In this document: positions 8,511-17,698 of the stretch, in pieces | Layout: each line of letters opens with the position of its first letter | Numbering within the stretch: the first letter of the stretch is position 1 | Assembly (NCBI RefSeq): GCF_014648915.1 | Contig: NZ_BMSA01000002.1 | Span: 434,001-498,000, forward strand | Length of the DNA stretch: 64,000 nucleotides | Direction: 5' to 3' | DNA from: Streptomyces phaeofaciens | GTDB taxonomy: Bacteria; Actinomycetota; Actinomycetes; Streptomycetales; Streptomycetaceae | Translations under genes and position numbers: made by a program | Notes under the pieces: generated by a model | Database searches by the model: none | The model's input: the letters and a program-made list of their open reading frames with translations, nothing else | What the model was told of the DNA's origin: nothing

Positions 8511-9548
8511 TCAGTTCGCGGCGCTGCCGGCGAGGTCGGAGAAGTACTCACCGCGCTGGTCGGCGGTCAGGTGGCAGGCGGAGCCGCGGCCGTCCGTGAT
8601 CTCCAGGAGCGGCTGCTCCTTGGAGCACAGGCCCCCTTCGACCTTGTCGGCGAAGGTGCACCGCGGGTGGAAGCGGCAGCCCGACGGCGGGTTCAGCAGC
8701 GAGGGCGGCGAGCCCGGGATCGGGTTGAGCGGCACGTCGACCGGGTGGTCCAGGCTCGGCATCGAGCTGAGCAGGCCCAGCGTGTAGGGGTGCTGCGGGT
8801 TCTTCAGCACCTCCCTCTTGGTGCCGCGCTCCACACACCGGCCGCCGTACATCACCAGCACGTCGTCGGCGATGTCGGCGATCACCCCCAGGTCGTGGGT
8901 GATGAAGATGATCGCGGTGCCGAACTCCTTCTGGAGGTCCTTCAGCAGGTCCATGATCTGCGCCTGCACGGTCACGTCGAGCGCGGTGGTCGGCTCGTCG
9001 GCGATCAGCAGTTCCGGGTCGCAGACCAGCGCCATGGCGATCATCGCGCGCTGGCGCATACCGCCGGAGAACTGGTGCGGGTAGTCGTCCACCCGGGTCT
9101 CCGGCTGCGGGATGCCGACCCGCTTCAGCATCTCGATCGCCCGGGCACGCGACGCGCTCTTGGAGGCGCCGGTGTGCTTGCGGTACGTCTCGGCGATCTG
9201 CTTGCCGATCGTGTGGTACGGCGACAGCGAGGCCAGTGCGTCCTGGAAGATCATCGACATCTTGTTGCCGCGGAGCTTCTCCAGTTGCTTCTCGGAGGCG
9301 GTCAGCAGCTCCTTGTCGTCCAGCAGGATCTCGCCCTCGATCGCCGTGCGGTCGCGGTCGTGCAGACCCAGGATGGCCAGGTTGGTGACCGACTTGCCGG
9401 AGCCCGACTCGCCCACGATGCCGAGCGTCTTGCCCTTCAGCAGGTCGAAGGAGAGCCCGTCGACGGCCTTGACGATGCCGTCCTCGGTGGAGAAGTGGAC
9501 TTTCAGATCCCTGACGGAGAGGAAGGGCTGCTGATCGGTGCTCGTCAC
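8511..9548 (-). CDS. Oligopeptide ABC transporter ATP-binding protein (OppD/DppD type)
   Basis: A 345-aa ATPase beginning at the GTG of VTSTDQQPF, chosen because AGGAG lies 8 bases upstream and the ABC fold starts at residue 9 ([11 protein letters not shown]). It has Walker [10 protein letters not shown]-loop [15 protein letters not shown], signature FSGGMRQR, Walker B LLIADEP, H-loop ITHDLGVI, and the C-terminal CRFHPRC region followed by SACHLTADQ. It would energise peptide uptake with the ATPase at 7423-8484. The open frame extends upstream into the permease region, but that part reads as a shadow. Confidence 0.92.
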   Translation of the reverse strand: MTSTDQQPFLSVRDLKVHFSTEDGIVKAVDGLSFDLLKGKTLGIVGESGSGKSVTNLAILGLHDRDRTAIEGEILLDDKELLTASEKQLEKLRGNKMSMIFQDALASLSPYHTIGKQIAETYRKHTGASKSASRARAIEMLKRVGIPQPETRVDDYPHQFSGGMRQRAMIAMALVCDPELLIADEPTTALDVTVQAQIMDLLKDLQKEFGTAIIFITHDLGVIADIADDVLVMYGGRCVERGTKREVLKNPQHPYTLGLLSSMPSLDHPVDVPLNPIPGSPPSLLNPPSGCRFHPRCTFADKVEGGLCSKEQPLLEITDGRGSACHLTADQRGEYFSDLAGSAAN

Positions 9549-9595
9549 GGGGACGCTCCTGGGGGGTGATGCGAGAGGTAGGGGGCTGGCGGAGG

Positions 9596-10576
9596 TCAGG
9601 CGAGCCGGATCCGCGGGTCGATGAGGGCGTAGACGGCATCGACGATGATGTTGAAGAACACGATCGCGCCGGCGGCCAGGAGGGTCACACCGAGCAGCAT
9701 GGGCAGGTCGCTCTGGTCCACGGACTTCACCGCGAGCCGGCCGATGCCCGGGAGGCTGAAGGTCTGCTCGGTGATGATGGCGCCGCCGATCAGCGTGCCG
9801 AGGTCGATGCCGAACACCGTGACGATGGGGCCCATCGCGCCGCGCCAGGCGAACCGGAAGAACACGTTCGACCGGGACAGGCCCTTGGCGCGGGCCGTAC
9901 GGACGTAGTCCTCGCTCAGTTGCTCCACGAGCTGCGAGCGGGTCATCCGGGTGTAGTTGGCGGTGAAGATGATCGCCAGGACCAGCCAGGGCAGCAGGAG
10001 TCCGGAGAACCAGGCGACCGGGTCGTCGGAGAAGGGGGTCCACGACGGCTGGTCGAGCCATCCCAGCTGTGCGACGAAGTAGTACATCGCGATGTAGCCG
10101 ACGAAGTAGATCTGCAGCGACGAGCCGAGCAGCGACGCCGAGCTGGCGAACTTGTCCAGGAACTTGCCCTGCTTGAGGGCCGCGAGCATGCCCGCGCCGA
10201 CACCGAGGACCAGGAAGACGGCGGCCGCGCCGAAGGCGAGCGAGAGCGTCGTCGGCAGGCGGTCCATGATCGTGTCGAAGACCGGCACGTTGTTGGCGAA
10301 GGAGTAGCCGAAGCAGGGCGCGTCGCAGTACCCGTAACCGGCGTAGTCGCGGCCGACGAAGACGCCCTTCAGCCAGTACCAGTACTGCACCGGGATGGAG
10401 TGGTCGATGCCCAGGTTCTTCCGGATCTGCGCGAGGTTCTCGGGCGTGCAGTTCTTGCCGCAGGACATCATGGCGGGGTCACGCGGCACGGCGTAGAAGA
10501 GCCAGAAGGTGATGGCGCTGATGATCAACAGAATGACCATGGCGCCGATGACTCGGCGGACTAGGAAGCGGAACAT
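9596..10576 (-). CDS. Oligopeptide ABC transporter permease (OppB/DppB type)
   Basis: A 326-aa membrane protein starting MFRFLVRRV. It has an N-terminal membrane helix (VIGAMVILLIISAITFWLF), a long extracytoplasmic loop with cysteines (SCGKNC; CDAPCFG), then about five further helices. The EAA-type coupling motif is seen as YVRTARAKGLSRSNVFFRF, followed by GGAIITEQTFSLPGIG. This is the DppB-type half of the translocation channel. It lies 47 bases upstream of the OppD-type ATPase and about 100 bases after the lipoprotein gene. Confidence 0.93.
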   Translation of the reverse strand: MFRFLVRRVIGAMVILLIISAITFWLFYAVPRDPAMMSCGKNCTPENLAQIRKNLGIDHSIPVQYWYWLKGVFVGRDYAGYGYCDAPCFGYSFANNVPVFDTIMDRLPTTLSLAFGAAAVFLVLGVGAGMLAALKQGKFLDKFASSASLLGSSLQIYFVGYIAMYYFVAQLGWLDQPSWTPFSDDPVAWFSGLLLPWLVLAIIFTANYTRMTRSQLVEQLSEDYVRTARAKGLSRSNVFFRFAWRGAMGPIVTVFGIDLGTLIGGAIITEQTFSLPGIGRLAVKSVDQSDLPMLLGVTLLAAGAIVFFNIIVDAVYALIDPRIRLA

Positions 10577-10677
10577 GAGGCGTGACTTTCCGGACGGGGC
10601 GCCGTCGCCGCGGTAAGGAGAGGGGGGTGGACCACAGGGGGTGGCCATGGTGATGGCCACCCCCGGGGGACGTGCGC

Positions 10678-12438
10678 TTACTTCTTGGCGTAGAGCTTGG
10701 TGAGCGCGACGCAGGTGTTGGCGCTGTCCCAGATGACGTTGCCGACCTTGGAGCCGTACAGGTAGTTCCGGATCTTGTGGTAGTCCGGGACGACCGCGGC
10801 CAGCTCCATGATCATCTTGTCGATGTTGCCCCAGGCCTTGTTGGCCTCTTCCACGTCCGCGATCTGGGAGGCCGCGTCGATGGCCTTGTTGACGCTCGGG
10901 TCGTTCAGCTGGGCGTAGTTGCTGCGGCCGTCGCCGATGTTCTTGCCGCTCCAGCAGGGGTAGAACTGCGAGTAACCGTTCGGCCAGTCCGGGCTCCAGC
11001 CGGCCGCGAACAGGTCGAAGTCGTTGTCGACCTTTCCGATCTGGGTGTAGAAGGTCGACTTGTCGACCTGCTTGTTGACGACCGTGAAGCCGGCCGCCTC
11101 CAGCGCGTTCTTGATGGCGACGGCGGTCTTCACCGCGGTGTCGGACTGCTGGTAGGCGATGACCAGCTTCTGGCCGACCTTGCCGGCCTCCTTCAGCAGG
11201 GCCTTGGCCTTCGCGGGGTCGCCGCCCGGCTTCTTGTCCACGCCGTACAGGTCGAACTTGGTGTAGCCGGGGGTCACCGGGGCGAAGATCGTGGTGGCGA
11301 TCTCCTGGCTGTAGGCACCGCCGCCGATGGTCTGGAGCTGCTGGTGCGGCCAGGCGTAGTTGATGGCCTGGCGGACCTTGAGGTCCTTGATCCGGGTCAT
11401 GTTGATCGGCCAGTAGTAGGTGACCGTGTCGACCGCGGTGAGGACGCGCTTCTTCAGCTCGGCGCTGGTGAGGACCTGGGCGATGCGCTCGGGCGCGACC
11501 TCGTTGAAGATCGGCACCGCGTACTGGTCGGTGCCCTTGTCCGCGATCCAGCGGTCGGTCGACGCCACCAGCTCGTAGCCCATCTGGAACAGGTACTTGT
11601 CCGGGTAGGCGTTGCGGATCGAGTCCGTCTTCGGGTCCCAGTGCTCGTTGCGCACGAAGGTCATCGACTTGCCGATGTTGCGGCTCTCGACCTTGTACGG
11701 GCCGCAGGAGATCGGCTGCTTGTCGTACTTCTCCTTGGTGTCGTGCTTCTTCGGCACCAGGGAGTACGCGCGCATCGCGAGCGTGAAGTTGAAGTCGGCG
11801 CGGGCTTCCTTGAGACGGAAGGTGATGCTCTTGCCGTCGATCTCGATGGAGTCGAGGCTCTTGCCCTCGTACGGGCCCTTGTACTTGTCGCCGCCCACCA
11901 GGAAGTCCTGGACGTAGCGCGGACCCTCGGTGATGAAGGTGGCGAAGAGGCGCTCGAAGGTGTGGCGGAGGTCGTCCGAGGAGATCTCGGCGCCGTCCTC
12001 CCACTTCAGACCGTCCTTCAGCGTGAAGGTCCAGGTCTTGCCGCCGTCCTTCATGGTGCCGGCGTCGGTCGCGGCGTCGCCGACCAGGGTGGCGTTGCCC
12101 TTGGCGTCCAGCTTGTAGCCGGTCAGACCGCGCATGATCGGCACGGTGATGGCGGCCTCGGTCGAGACGTAGATCTGACCCGGGTCCATGTGGTCCATGT
12201 CGAACTGCTGGAGCGAGTAGATCGTCCCGCCCTTGACCGCGCCCGGGACCTCGGCGGCCGGACCGGTGGAGTCGGCCTTGGTGCCGACCGGGATCTCGAC
12301 GGTCTTGGCCCCGGTGACCTTGGGGGCCTTGTCCTGCGAGGAGCCTCCCTCGCTGCCGCTGCTGCAGGCGCTCAGCACCGACGTCGACGCCGCGGCAACG
12401 CCGGTGGCGATGAGGAAGTTTCTGCGCGAGAAGGACAT
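10678..12438 (-). CDS. Oligopeptide-binding lipoprotein with Tat-type signal
   Basis: A 586-aa SBP_bac_5 family protein. The start ATG (12438) has AAGGCAGG upstream. The N-terminus MSFSRRNFLIATG fits the twin-arginine consensus (SRRxFL), a hydrophobic stretch follows, and the lipobox LSAC puts the lipidated cysteine at about residue 28. The mature protein carries the typical domain pattern (PIMRGLTGYKLD, TWTFTLKDGLKWEDG, YYWPINMTR). It would capture extracellular peptides for the permeases on either side. A putative substrate is a signalling or nutritional peptide. The other importer in the window uses a Sec-like lipoprotein signal, so the two differ in export route. Confidence 0.92.
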   Translation of the reverse strand: MSFSRRNFLIATGVAAASTSVLSACSSGSEGGSSQDKAPKVTGAKTVEIPVGTKADSTGPAAEVPGAVKGGTIYSLQQFDMDHMDPGQIYVSTEAAITVPIMRGLTGYKLDAKGNATLVGDAATDAGTMKDGGKTWTFTLKDGLKWEDGAEISSDDLRHTFERLFATFITEGPRYVQDFLVGGDKYKGPYEGKSLDSIEIDGKSITFRLKEARADFNFTLAMRAYSLVPKKHDTKEKYDKQPISCGPYKVESRNIGKSMTFVRNEHWDPKTDSIRNAYPDKYLFQMGYELVASTDRWIADKGTDQYAVPIFNEVAPERIAQVLTSAELKKRVLTAVDTVTYYWPINMTRIKDLKVRQAINYAWPHQQLQTIGGGAYSQEIATTIFAPVTPGYTKFDLYGVDKKPGGDPAKAKALLKEAGKVGQKLVIAYQQSDTAVKTAVAIKNALEAAGFTVVNKQVDKSTFYTQIGKVDNDFDLFAAGWSPDWPNGYSQFYPCWSGKNIGDGRSNYAQLNDPSVNKAIDAASQIADVEEANKAWGNIDKMIMELAAVVPDYHKIRNYLYGSKVGNVIWDSANTCVALTKLYAKK

Positions 12439-12517
12439 GCTGCCTGCCTTGAAGTGGGAGTGATGAGAGAGATCCGGCACCCCGGCGTCCTTGCCGTGGT
12501 CCTGAAGACGGCCGGTG

Positions 12518-13546
12518 CTAGCGCTTGGACTTGGGGTCGAGTGCGTCACGCACCGAGTCGCCGAGCAGGTTGAACGCGAGGACGAAGATCACCATGGCCA
12601 GGCCCGGGAAGAGCATGAAGGTGAGGTCCTCGGTGTAGAAACTTGCACCCCGGGCGATCATGACGCCCCAGTCCGGGGTCGGGTCGATCATGCCGACTCC
12701 GAGGAAGGCGAGACCAGCCTCAGCGGTGACGTACGCCGGGAGCATCAGCGTGGTCTGGATGATGATCGGCGTCCACAGGTTGGGCAGCAGCTCCTTGAAG
12801 ACGATACGCCCCGGTGATGCACCCGTGACCTTCGCGGCTTCGACGAACTCCCGTTCACGCAGGCCCAGTACCTGGCCGCGCAGCAGTCGGGCGATGGACG
12901 CCCAGCCGAAGGCGGCGAGGACGATGATCAGAGCTGTGGCCCGCAGCCAGGTCGGGATCTCCTCGTCGGGGGCGACGAAGAGCCCGAACACGACCGGCAT
13001 GAAGGCGATGAAGAAGAGCGTGGAGGGGAACGACAGCAGGATGTCGATGACCCGGCCCACGAGATAGTCCGTCTTGCCGCCGAGGTAGCCCGCGGTGGTA
13101 CCGATGACCACGCCGAGGACCACGGTGAGGACGGTGGCGGCGAGCGCGATGCCCAGCGAGTTGCGGATCGCGTAGAGCAGGAAGGTGAAGACGTCGCGCC
13201 CCAGCTGGGGTTCGATGCCGAACCAGAACTCGGAGCTCATGCCGCCGTTCGGGCCTGACGGGTAGGCGAAGGGGTTCAGCAGCTCGGGACGCTCGCTGGC
13301 GTACGTGGTGTAGGGGTCCTTGCCGTACAGCTTGGCTATCAGCGGAGCGGCGACGGCGATCACGAAGAAGAAGCCCACGATGCACGCGGACATGACGCCC
13401 GTGCGGTCCCGCTTGAAGCGGTTCCACGCCAGCCGTCCGGGTGAGCGGCCTTCGCTGACCTTCGGGACGTCGGAAGGCGTCGACTTCTCGGCGCTCTCGT
13501 CGGTCACCTCAAGCGGGGCAGCCGCTGATGGAGTTGGGGGGGTCAT
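12518..13546 (-). CDS. Oligopeptide ABC transporter permease (OppC/DppC type), first gene of operon
   Basis: A 342-aa membrane protein with an N-terminal cytoplasmic extension rich in Ser/Pro/Glu, the OppC_N helix near residue 50 (TGVMSACIVGFFFVIAVAA), and five C-terminal helices. The EAA motif is EFVEAAKVTGASPGRIVF, followed by AYVTAEAGLAFLGVG and the terminal GDSVRDALDPKSKR that is almost invariant in DppC proteins. It leads the operon. Its promoter must lie in the large gene-free region shared with the divergent importer. By order it sits at the bldKA position. Confidence 0.92.
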   Translation of the reverse strand: MTPPTPSAAAPLEVTDESAEKSTPSDVPKVSEGRSPGRLAWNRFKRDRTGVMSACIVGFFFVIAVAAPLIAKLYGKDPYTTYASERPELLNPFAYPSGPNGGMSSEFWFGIEPQLGRDVFTFLLYAIRNSLGIALAATVLTVVLGVVIGTTAGYLGGKTDYLVGRVIDILLSFPSTLFFIAFMPVVFGLFVAPDEEIPTWLRATALIIVLAAFGWASIARLLRGQVLGLREREFVEAAKVTGASPGRIVFKELLPNLWTPIIIQTTLMLPAYVTAEAGLAFLGVGMIDPTPDWGVMIARGASFYTEDLTFMLFPGLAMVIFVLAFNLLGDSVRDALDPKSKR

Positions 13547-14099
13547 GGTGCTCCTGGCCCAAGGGAGGGTCTGATGACTCCGCAGGGCACTCCCCTACGG
13601 GCTACGCGGGACTTTTTCAACGCAATTCGTTCAAGGTCAATAAATTCTGGTCTGCCTTGGTCTTCTCTTTACCTTCTTTACCTCTGCTTGATCGAACCGT
13701 AGCTACGCGTGTAGCGCGCCGTAATCGTTCCGTGTCCGAACTCGGACCAACCGGGCAAAACGGCCAACGAGTTCGATATGCGGACGCCTCAGTGTCGGAA
13801 TGCGTACATCTCAGGGTCACAATCCAACGGTTCCGCATCGGATGCCGGTGATCCGTTGCGCCCGGCCTCCAAGATCCATTGTGACCTGCGCAGAAGATCC
13901 TTTTCGACCCCCCAGCAGCAAGTTGCATCCGGAGTCGATCACTTTCGCGCCACGGTGGTCATATCCCCCCAACGGCCGCCGAACGGGCGCGGTGGGCATG
14001 CGATACATGCCGATTGCCTCGATATTGGCCGATAAAGGATCAGTGCTTCGGTCCGGTCGGCACGGCGCCCAGGTAAAGAGCAAGCAAGAGGAGGCATCC
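13547..14099. promoter_or_regulatory. 553-bp divergent control region between two peptide importer operons
   Basis: No gene is visible. The sequence is much less GC-rich than its surroundings, especially 13610-13690 (AATTCGTTCAAGG, CAATAAATTC, pyrimidine runs such as TCTTCTCTTTACC). It contains the short inverted repeat GCTAC-N4-GTAGC near 13701-13716. GAGGAGG precedes the lipoprotein ATG at 14100. Both operons are probably controlled from here and the region is long enough for several regulators. No promoter could be fixed with confidence. Confidence 0.55.
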
Positions 14100-15737
14100 A
14101 TGCGTGGAGCCACGCACGCCAAGTGGGTCGCATGCGCGGCGGCCGTCGCCCTCGTGGCGACGGCCTGCGGCGGGGGGAGCGACAGCGGAGGCGGCGGGGG
14201 CGACGGCGGCGCGACGCTGAGCTCCTCCTGGGGTGACCCGCAGAACCCGCTGGAACCCGCGAACACCAACGAGGTGCAGGGCGGCAAGGTGCTCAGCATG
14301 ATCTTCCGCGGTCTCAAGCGGTACAACCCGGAGACCGCCGCGGCCGAGGACTGGCTCGCCGAGAAGATCGACACCACGGACTCGCAGAACTTCACCATCA
14401 CCGTCAAGGACGGCTGGACCTTCAGCAATGGCGAGAAAGTGACGGCGAAGTCGTTCGTCGACGCCTGGAACTACGGCGCCGGACTGAAGAACAACCAGAA
14501 GAACGCCTACTTCTTCGAGTACATCGACGGCTACACCAAGACCCACCCCGACGACGGCAGCGCGCCGAGCGCCGGCACCCTCTCCGGGTTGAAGATCGTC
14601 GACGAGATGACCTTCACGGTGAAGCTCAAGCAGAAGTTCTCGTCGTTCCCCGACACCCTCGGCTACGCCGCCTTCGCCCCGCTGCCCCAGACCTTCTTCA
14701 CCGACCACGCCGGCTGGCTGAAGAAACCTGTCGGAAACGGGCCGTACGCGATCGACTCCTACACCAAGGGGTCCCAGATGGTCCTGAAGAAGTGGGACGG
14801 CTACCCCGGTGAGGACAAGGCGCAGAACGGCGGCGTGACCCTGAAGGTCTACACCGACAACAACACCGCCTACACCGACCTCATCGCCGGCAACCTCGAC
14901 CTGGTCGACGACGTGCCCGCCGCCCAGCTCAAGAACGTCGAGAACGACCTCGGCGACCGCTACCTCAACACCCCCGCCGGCATCATCCAGACCCTGGCCT
15001 TCCCCTTCTACGACCCGGACTGGAACAAGAGCGGCTCCGACAAGGTCCGCACCGGACTCTCCCGGGCGATCGACCGCGACCAGATCACCAAGACGATCTT
15101 CCAGGACACCCGCACCCCCGCCACCGACTGGACCTCCCCGGTGCTCGGCGAGGAGGGCGGCTTCAAGGAGGGCTTCTGCGGGGACGCCTGCGACTACGAC
15201 CCCGAGGAGGCCAAGAAGCTGATCGAGGAGGGCGGCGGACTGCCGGGCGGCCAGGTCAAGATCACATACAACGCGGACACCGGATCCCACAAACAGTGGG
15301 TCGACGCGGTCTGCAACTCCATCAACAACGCCCTCGACAACGAGAAGGCCTGCGTCGGCAACCCCGTCGGCACCTTCGCCGACTTCCGTTCCCAGATCGG
15401 CGACCAGAAGATGACCGGCCCGTTCCGGGCGGGATGGCAGATGGACTACCCGCTCATCCAGAACTTCCTCCAGCCGCTCTACTACACCAACGCCTCCTCC
15501 AACGACGGCAAGTGGTCCAACGAGGACTTCGACAGCCTCGTCGACAAGGCCAACGCCGAGACCGACATCGCCGAGGCCGTCAAGACCTTCCAGCAGGCCG
15601 AGGAGGTCGTCCGGGACAACATGGCGGCCATCCCCCTCTGGTACCAGAACGGCAGCGCCGGCTACGCCGAGCGGCTCTCGGACGTCCGCCTCAACCCGTT
15701 CTCCGTCCCGGTGTACGAAGAGATCAAGGTCGGCTGA
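14100..15737 (+). CDS. Oligopeptide-binding lipoprotein of the plus-strand importer
   Basis: A 545-aa SBP_bac_5 protein. The ATG at 14100 has GAGGAGG 8 bases upstream, preferred over an upstream frame extension. The signal peptide MRGATHAKWVACAAAVALVA ends at a lipobox with cysteine near 24 (ATACGGG), followed by a Gly/Ser linker for membrane tethering. The binding-protein fold is seen in GLKRYNPETAA, FTITVKDGWTFSNGEKV and YGAGLKNNQKN. It is only distantly similar to the lipoprotein at 10678-12438, so the two importers probably bind different peptides. It is the first gene of a five-gene operon. Confidence 0.93.
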   Translation: MRGATHAKWVACAAAVALVATACGGGSDSGGGGGDGGATLSSSWGDPQNPLEPANTNEVQGGKVLSMIFRGLKRYNPETAAAEDWLAEKIDTTDSQNFTITVKDGWTFSNGEKVTAKSFVDAWNYGAGLKNNQKNAYFFEYIDGYTKTHPDDGSAPSAGTLSGLKIVDEMTFTVKLKQKFSSFPDTLGYAAFAPLPQTFFTDHAGWLKKPVGNGPYAIDSYTKGSQMVLKKWDGYPGEDKAQNGGVTLKVYTDNNTAYTDLIAGNLDLVDDVPAAQLKNVENDLGDRYLNTPAGIIQTLAFPFYDPDWNKSGSDKVRTGLSRAIDRDQITKTIFQDTRTPATDWTSPVLGEEGGFKEGFCGDACDYDPEEAKKLIEEGGGLPGGQVKITYNADTGSHKQWVDAVCNSINNALDNEKACVGNPVGTFADFRSQIGDQKMTGPFRAGWQMDYPLIQNFLQPLYYTNASSNDGKWSNEDFDSLVDKANAETDIAEAVKTFQQAEEVVRDNMAAIPLWYQNGSAGYAERLSDVRLNPFSVPVYEEIKVG

Positions 15738-15743
15738 CCCGCC

Positions 15744-16667
15744 ATGGGCCGGTATGTGATCCGGCGTCTGCTCCAGATGATCCCGGTGTTCATCGGGGCC
15801 ACGCTGCTGATCTTCCTGATGGTGAACGTGATGGGCGACCCCATCGCGGGCCTGTGCGGCGACCGCCAGTGCGACCCGGCGACCGCCGCCCAGCTGGAGA
15901 AGGAGTTCGGCCTCGACAAGCCCGTCTGGCAGCAGTACCTGACCTACATGGGGAACGTCTTCACCGGAGACTTCGGTACGGCGTTCAACGGCCAGCCGGT
16001 CACCGAGCTGATGGCGACGGCGTTCCCGGTCACCATCCGGCTGACCCTCGTCGCCATCTTCTTCGAGATCGTCATCGGCATCACCCTCGGCGTGGTCACC
16101 GGCCTGCGCCGGGGCCGCCCGGTCGACACCAGCGTCCTGCTGCTCACCCTCGTGGTGATCTCCGTCCCCACCTTCGTCACCGGTCTGCTGCTCCAGCTGC
16201 TGCTCGGGGTCGAGTGGGGGTGGATCAAACCGTCGGTCTCCACCGACGCCACCTTCGGCGAGCTGATCGTGCCCGGCCTGGTGCTGGCCTCGGTCTCCCT
16301 CGCCTACGTCACCCGCCTCACCCGGACCTCCATCGCCGAGAACAAGCGGTCCGACTACGTCCGTACCGCCGTCGCCAAAGGGCTGCCGCACCGCCGGGTC
16401 GTCACCCGGCACCTGCTGCGCAACTCCCTGATCCCCGTGGTCACCTTCATCGGCACCGACATCGGCGCCCTGATGGGCGGCGCGATCGTCACCGAGCGCA
16501 TCTTCAACATCCACGGTGTCGGCTACCAGCTCTACCAGGGCATCCTCCGCCAGAACACCCAGACGGTGGTGGGCTTCGTGACCGTTCTGGTGCTGGTGTT
16601 CCTGGTGGCCAACCTCCTCGTCGACCTCCTCTACGCCGTACTCGACCCGAGGATCCGCTATGCCTGA
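15744..16667 (+). CDS. Oligopeptide ABC transporter permease (OppB/DppB type)
   Basis: A 307-aa permease with N-terminal MGRYVIRRLLQMIPVF, six predicted membrane helices, the EAA-type loop DYVRTAVAKGLPHRRVVTRH, and GGAIVTERIFNIHGVG before the last helix. The end LLYAVLDPRIRYA is typical of DppB. It starts 6 bases after the lipoprotein stop and overlaps the next permease by 8 bases (ATGCCTGA), implying translational coupling. Confidence 0.94.
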   Translation: MGRYVIRRLLQMIPVFIGATLLIFLMVNVMGDPIAGLCGDRQCDPATAAQLEKEFGLDKPVWQQYLTYMGNVFTGDFGTAFNGQPVTELMATAFPVTIRLTLVAIFFEIVIGITLGVVTGLRRGRPVDTSVLLLTLVVISVPTFVTGLLLQLLLGVEWGWIKPSVSTDATFGELIVPGLVLASVSLAYVTRLTRTSIAENKRSDYVRTAVAKGLPHRRVVTRHLLRNSLIPVVTFIGTDIGALMGGAIVTERIFNIHGVGYQLYQGILRQNTQTVVGFVTVLVLVFLVANLLVDLLYAVLDPRIRYA

Positions 16668-17691
16668 GCCGACGCCGGAGCCGGAGCCGCGCCTGCCCGA
16701 CGCGCATGTGCCGGGACCGGCCCGCACCCCGCAGGAGGGCGCCATCGCCGACACCGGCGCGGGCGGGACGATGGACCTGGCCACCGCGGAGGGCGAGAGC
16801 CTGGAGAAGACGCCGGGGGGACCGCTCGGCACCGGACCCGCGGAGAAGCCGCGCTCCCTGTGGTCCGACGCCTGGCGCGACCTGCGCCGCAACCCGGTCT
16901 TCATCGTCTCCGGCCTGATCATCCTGTTCCTGGTCTTCATCTCGCTGTGGCCGGGGGCCATCACCTGGATGAGCCCCCTCAAGTGCGACCTCGCCAAGGC
17001 CCAGGAGGGTTCCCAGCCCGGTCACCCGTTCGGCTTCGACGGCCAGGGCTGCGACGTCTACACCCGTACGGTCTACGGCGCCCGTACGTCCGTCTCGGTC
17101 GGCGTCTGCGCCACGCTCGGCGTGGCCCTTCTCGGCAGTGTGCTCGGCGGTCTGGCCGGGTTCTTCGGGGGCGCCGGGGACTCGGTCCTGTCCCGGATCA
17201 CCGACATCTTCTTCGCGATCCCGGTCGTCCTCGGCGGTCTGGTCCTCCTCTCCGTGGTGACCAGCAATACGATCTGGCCGGTCATCGGGTTCATGGTGCT
17301 GCTCGGCTGGCCCCAGATCTCCCGGATCGCCCGCGGCTCGGTCATCACCGCCAAGCAGAACGACTACGTCCAGGCCGCCCGCGCCCTCGGCGCCTCCAAC
17401 TCCCGGATCCTGCTGCGGCACATCGCCCCGAACGCCGTCGCCCCCGTGATCGTCGTGGCGACCATCGCGCTCGGCACCTACATCTCCCTGGAGGCGACCC
17501 TGTCCTACCTCGGCGTCGGCCTCAAACCACCCCGCGTCTCCTGGGGCATCGACATCTCCGCCGCCTCCCCCTACATCCGCAACGCCCCCCACGCCCTCCT
17601 GTGGCCCTCGGGCGCGCTCGCGGTCACCGTCCTGGCCTTCATCATGCTCGGCGACGCGGTCCGCGACGCCCTCGACCCGAAGCTGAGGTGA
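16660..17691 (+). CDS. Oligopeptide ABC transporter permease (OppC/DppC type)
   Basis: A 343-aa permease. The first 65 residues are a Pro/Glu-rich cytoplasmic extension. Then come the OppC_N helix (VFIVSGLIILFLVFISLW) and five C-terminal helices with the EAA motif DYVQAARALGASNSRILL, the segment TYISLEATLSYLGVG and the end GDAVRDALDPKLR. It pairs with the permease whose gene it overlaps to make the translocation pore. The ATPase gene follows after 7 bases. Confidence 0.94.
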   Translation: MPEPTPEPEPRLPDAHVPGPARTPQEGAIADTGAGGTMDLATAEGESLEKTPGGPLGTGPAEKPRSLWSDAWRDLRRNPVFIVSGLIILFLVFISLWPGAITWMSPLKCDLAKAQEGSQPGHPFGFDGQGCDVYTRTVYGARTSVSVGVCATLGVALLGSVLGGLAGFFGGAGDSVLSRITDIFFAIPVVLGGLVLLSVVTSNTIWPVIGFMVLLGWPQISRIARGSVITAKQNDYVQAARALGASNSRILLRHIAPNAVAPVIVVATIALGTYISLEATLSYLGVGLKPPRVSWGIDISAASPYIRNAPHALLWPSGALAVTVLAFIMLGDAVRDALDPKLR

Positions 17692-17698
17692 GGGGCGG

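Noticed and set aside
9549..10061. Extended N-terminus of the OppD-type ATPase reaching into the permease gene
   Set aside because: This part is the reverse-frame shadow of the permease; the ABC fold and a good ribosome binding site fix the start at 9548.
7423..13546. Assigning the gene names bldKA to bldKE to this operon
   Set aside because: Only the gene order matches; three peptide importer loci are present in or beside the window and no sequence comparison could be run.
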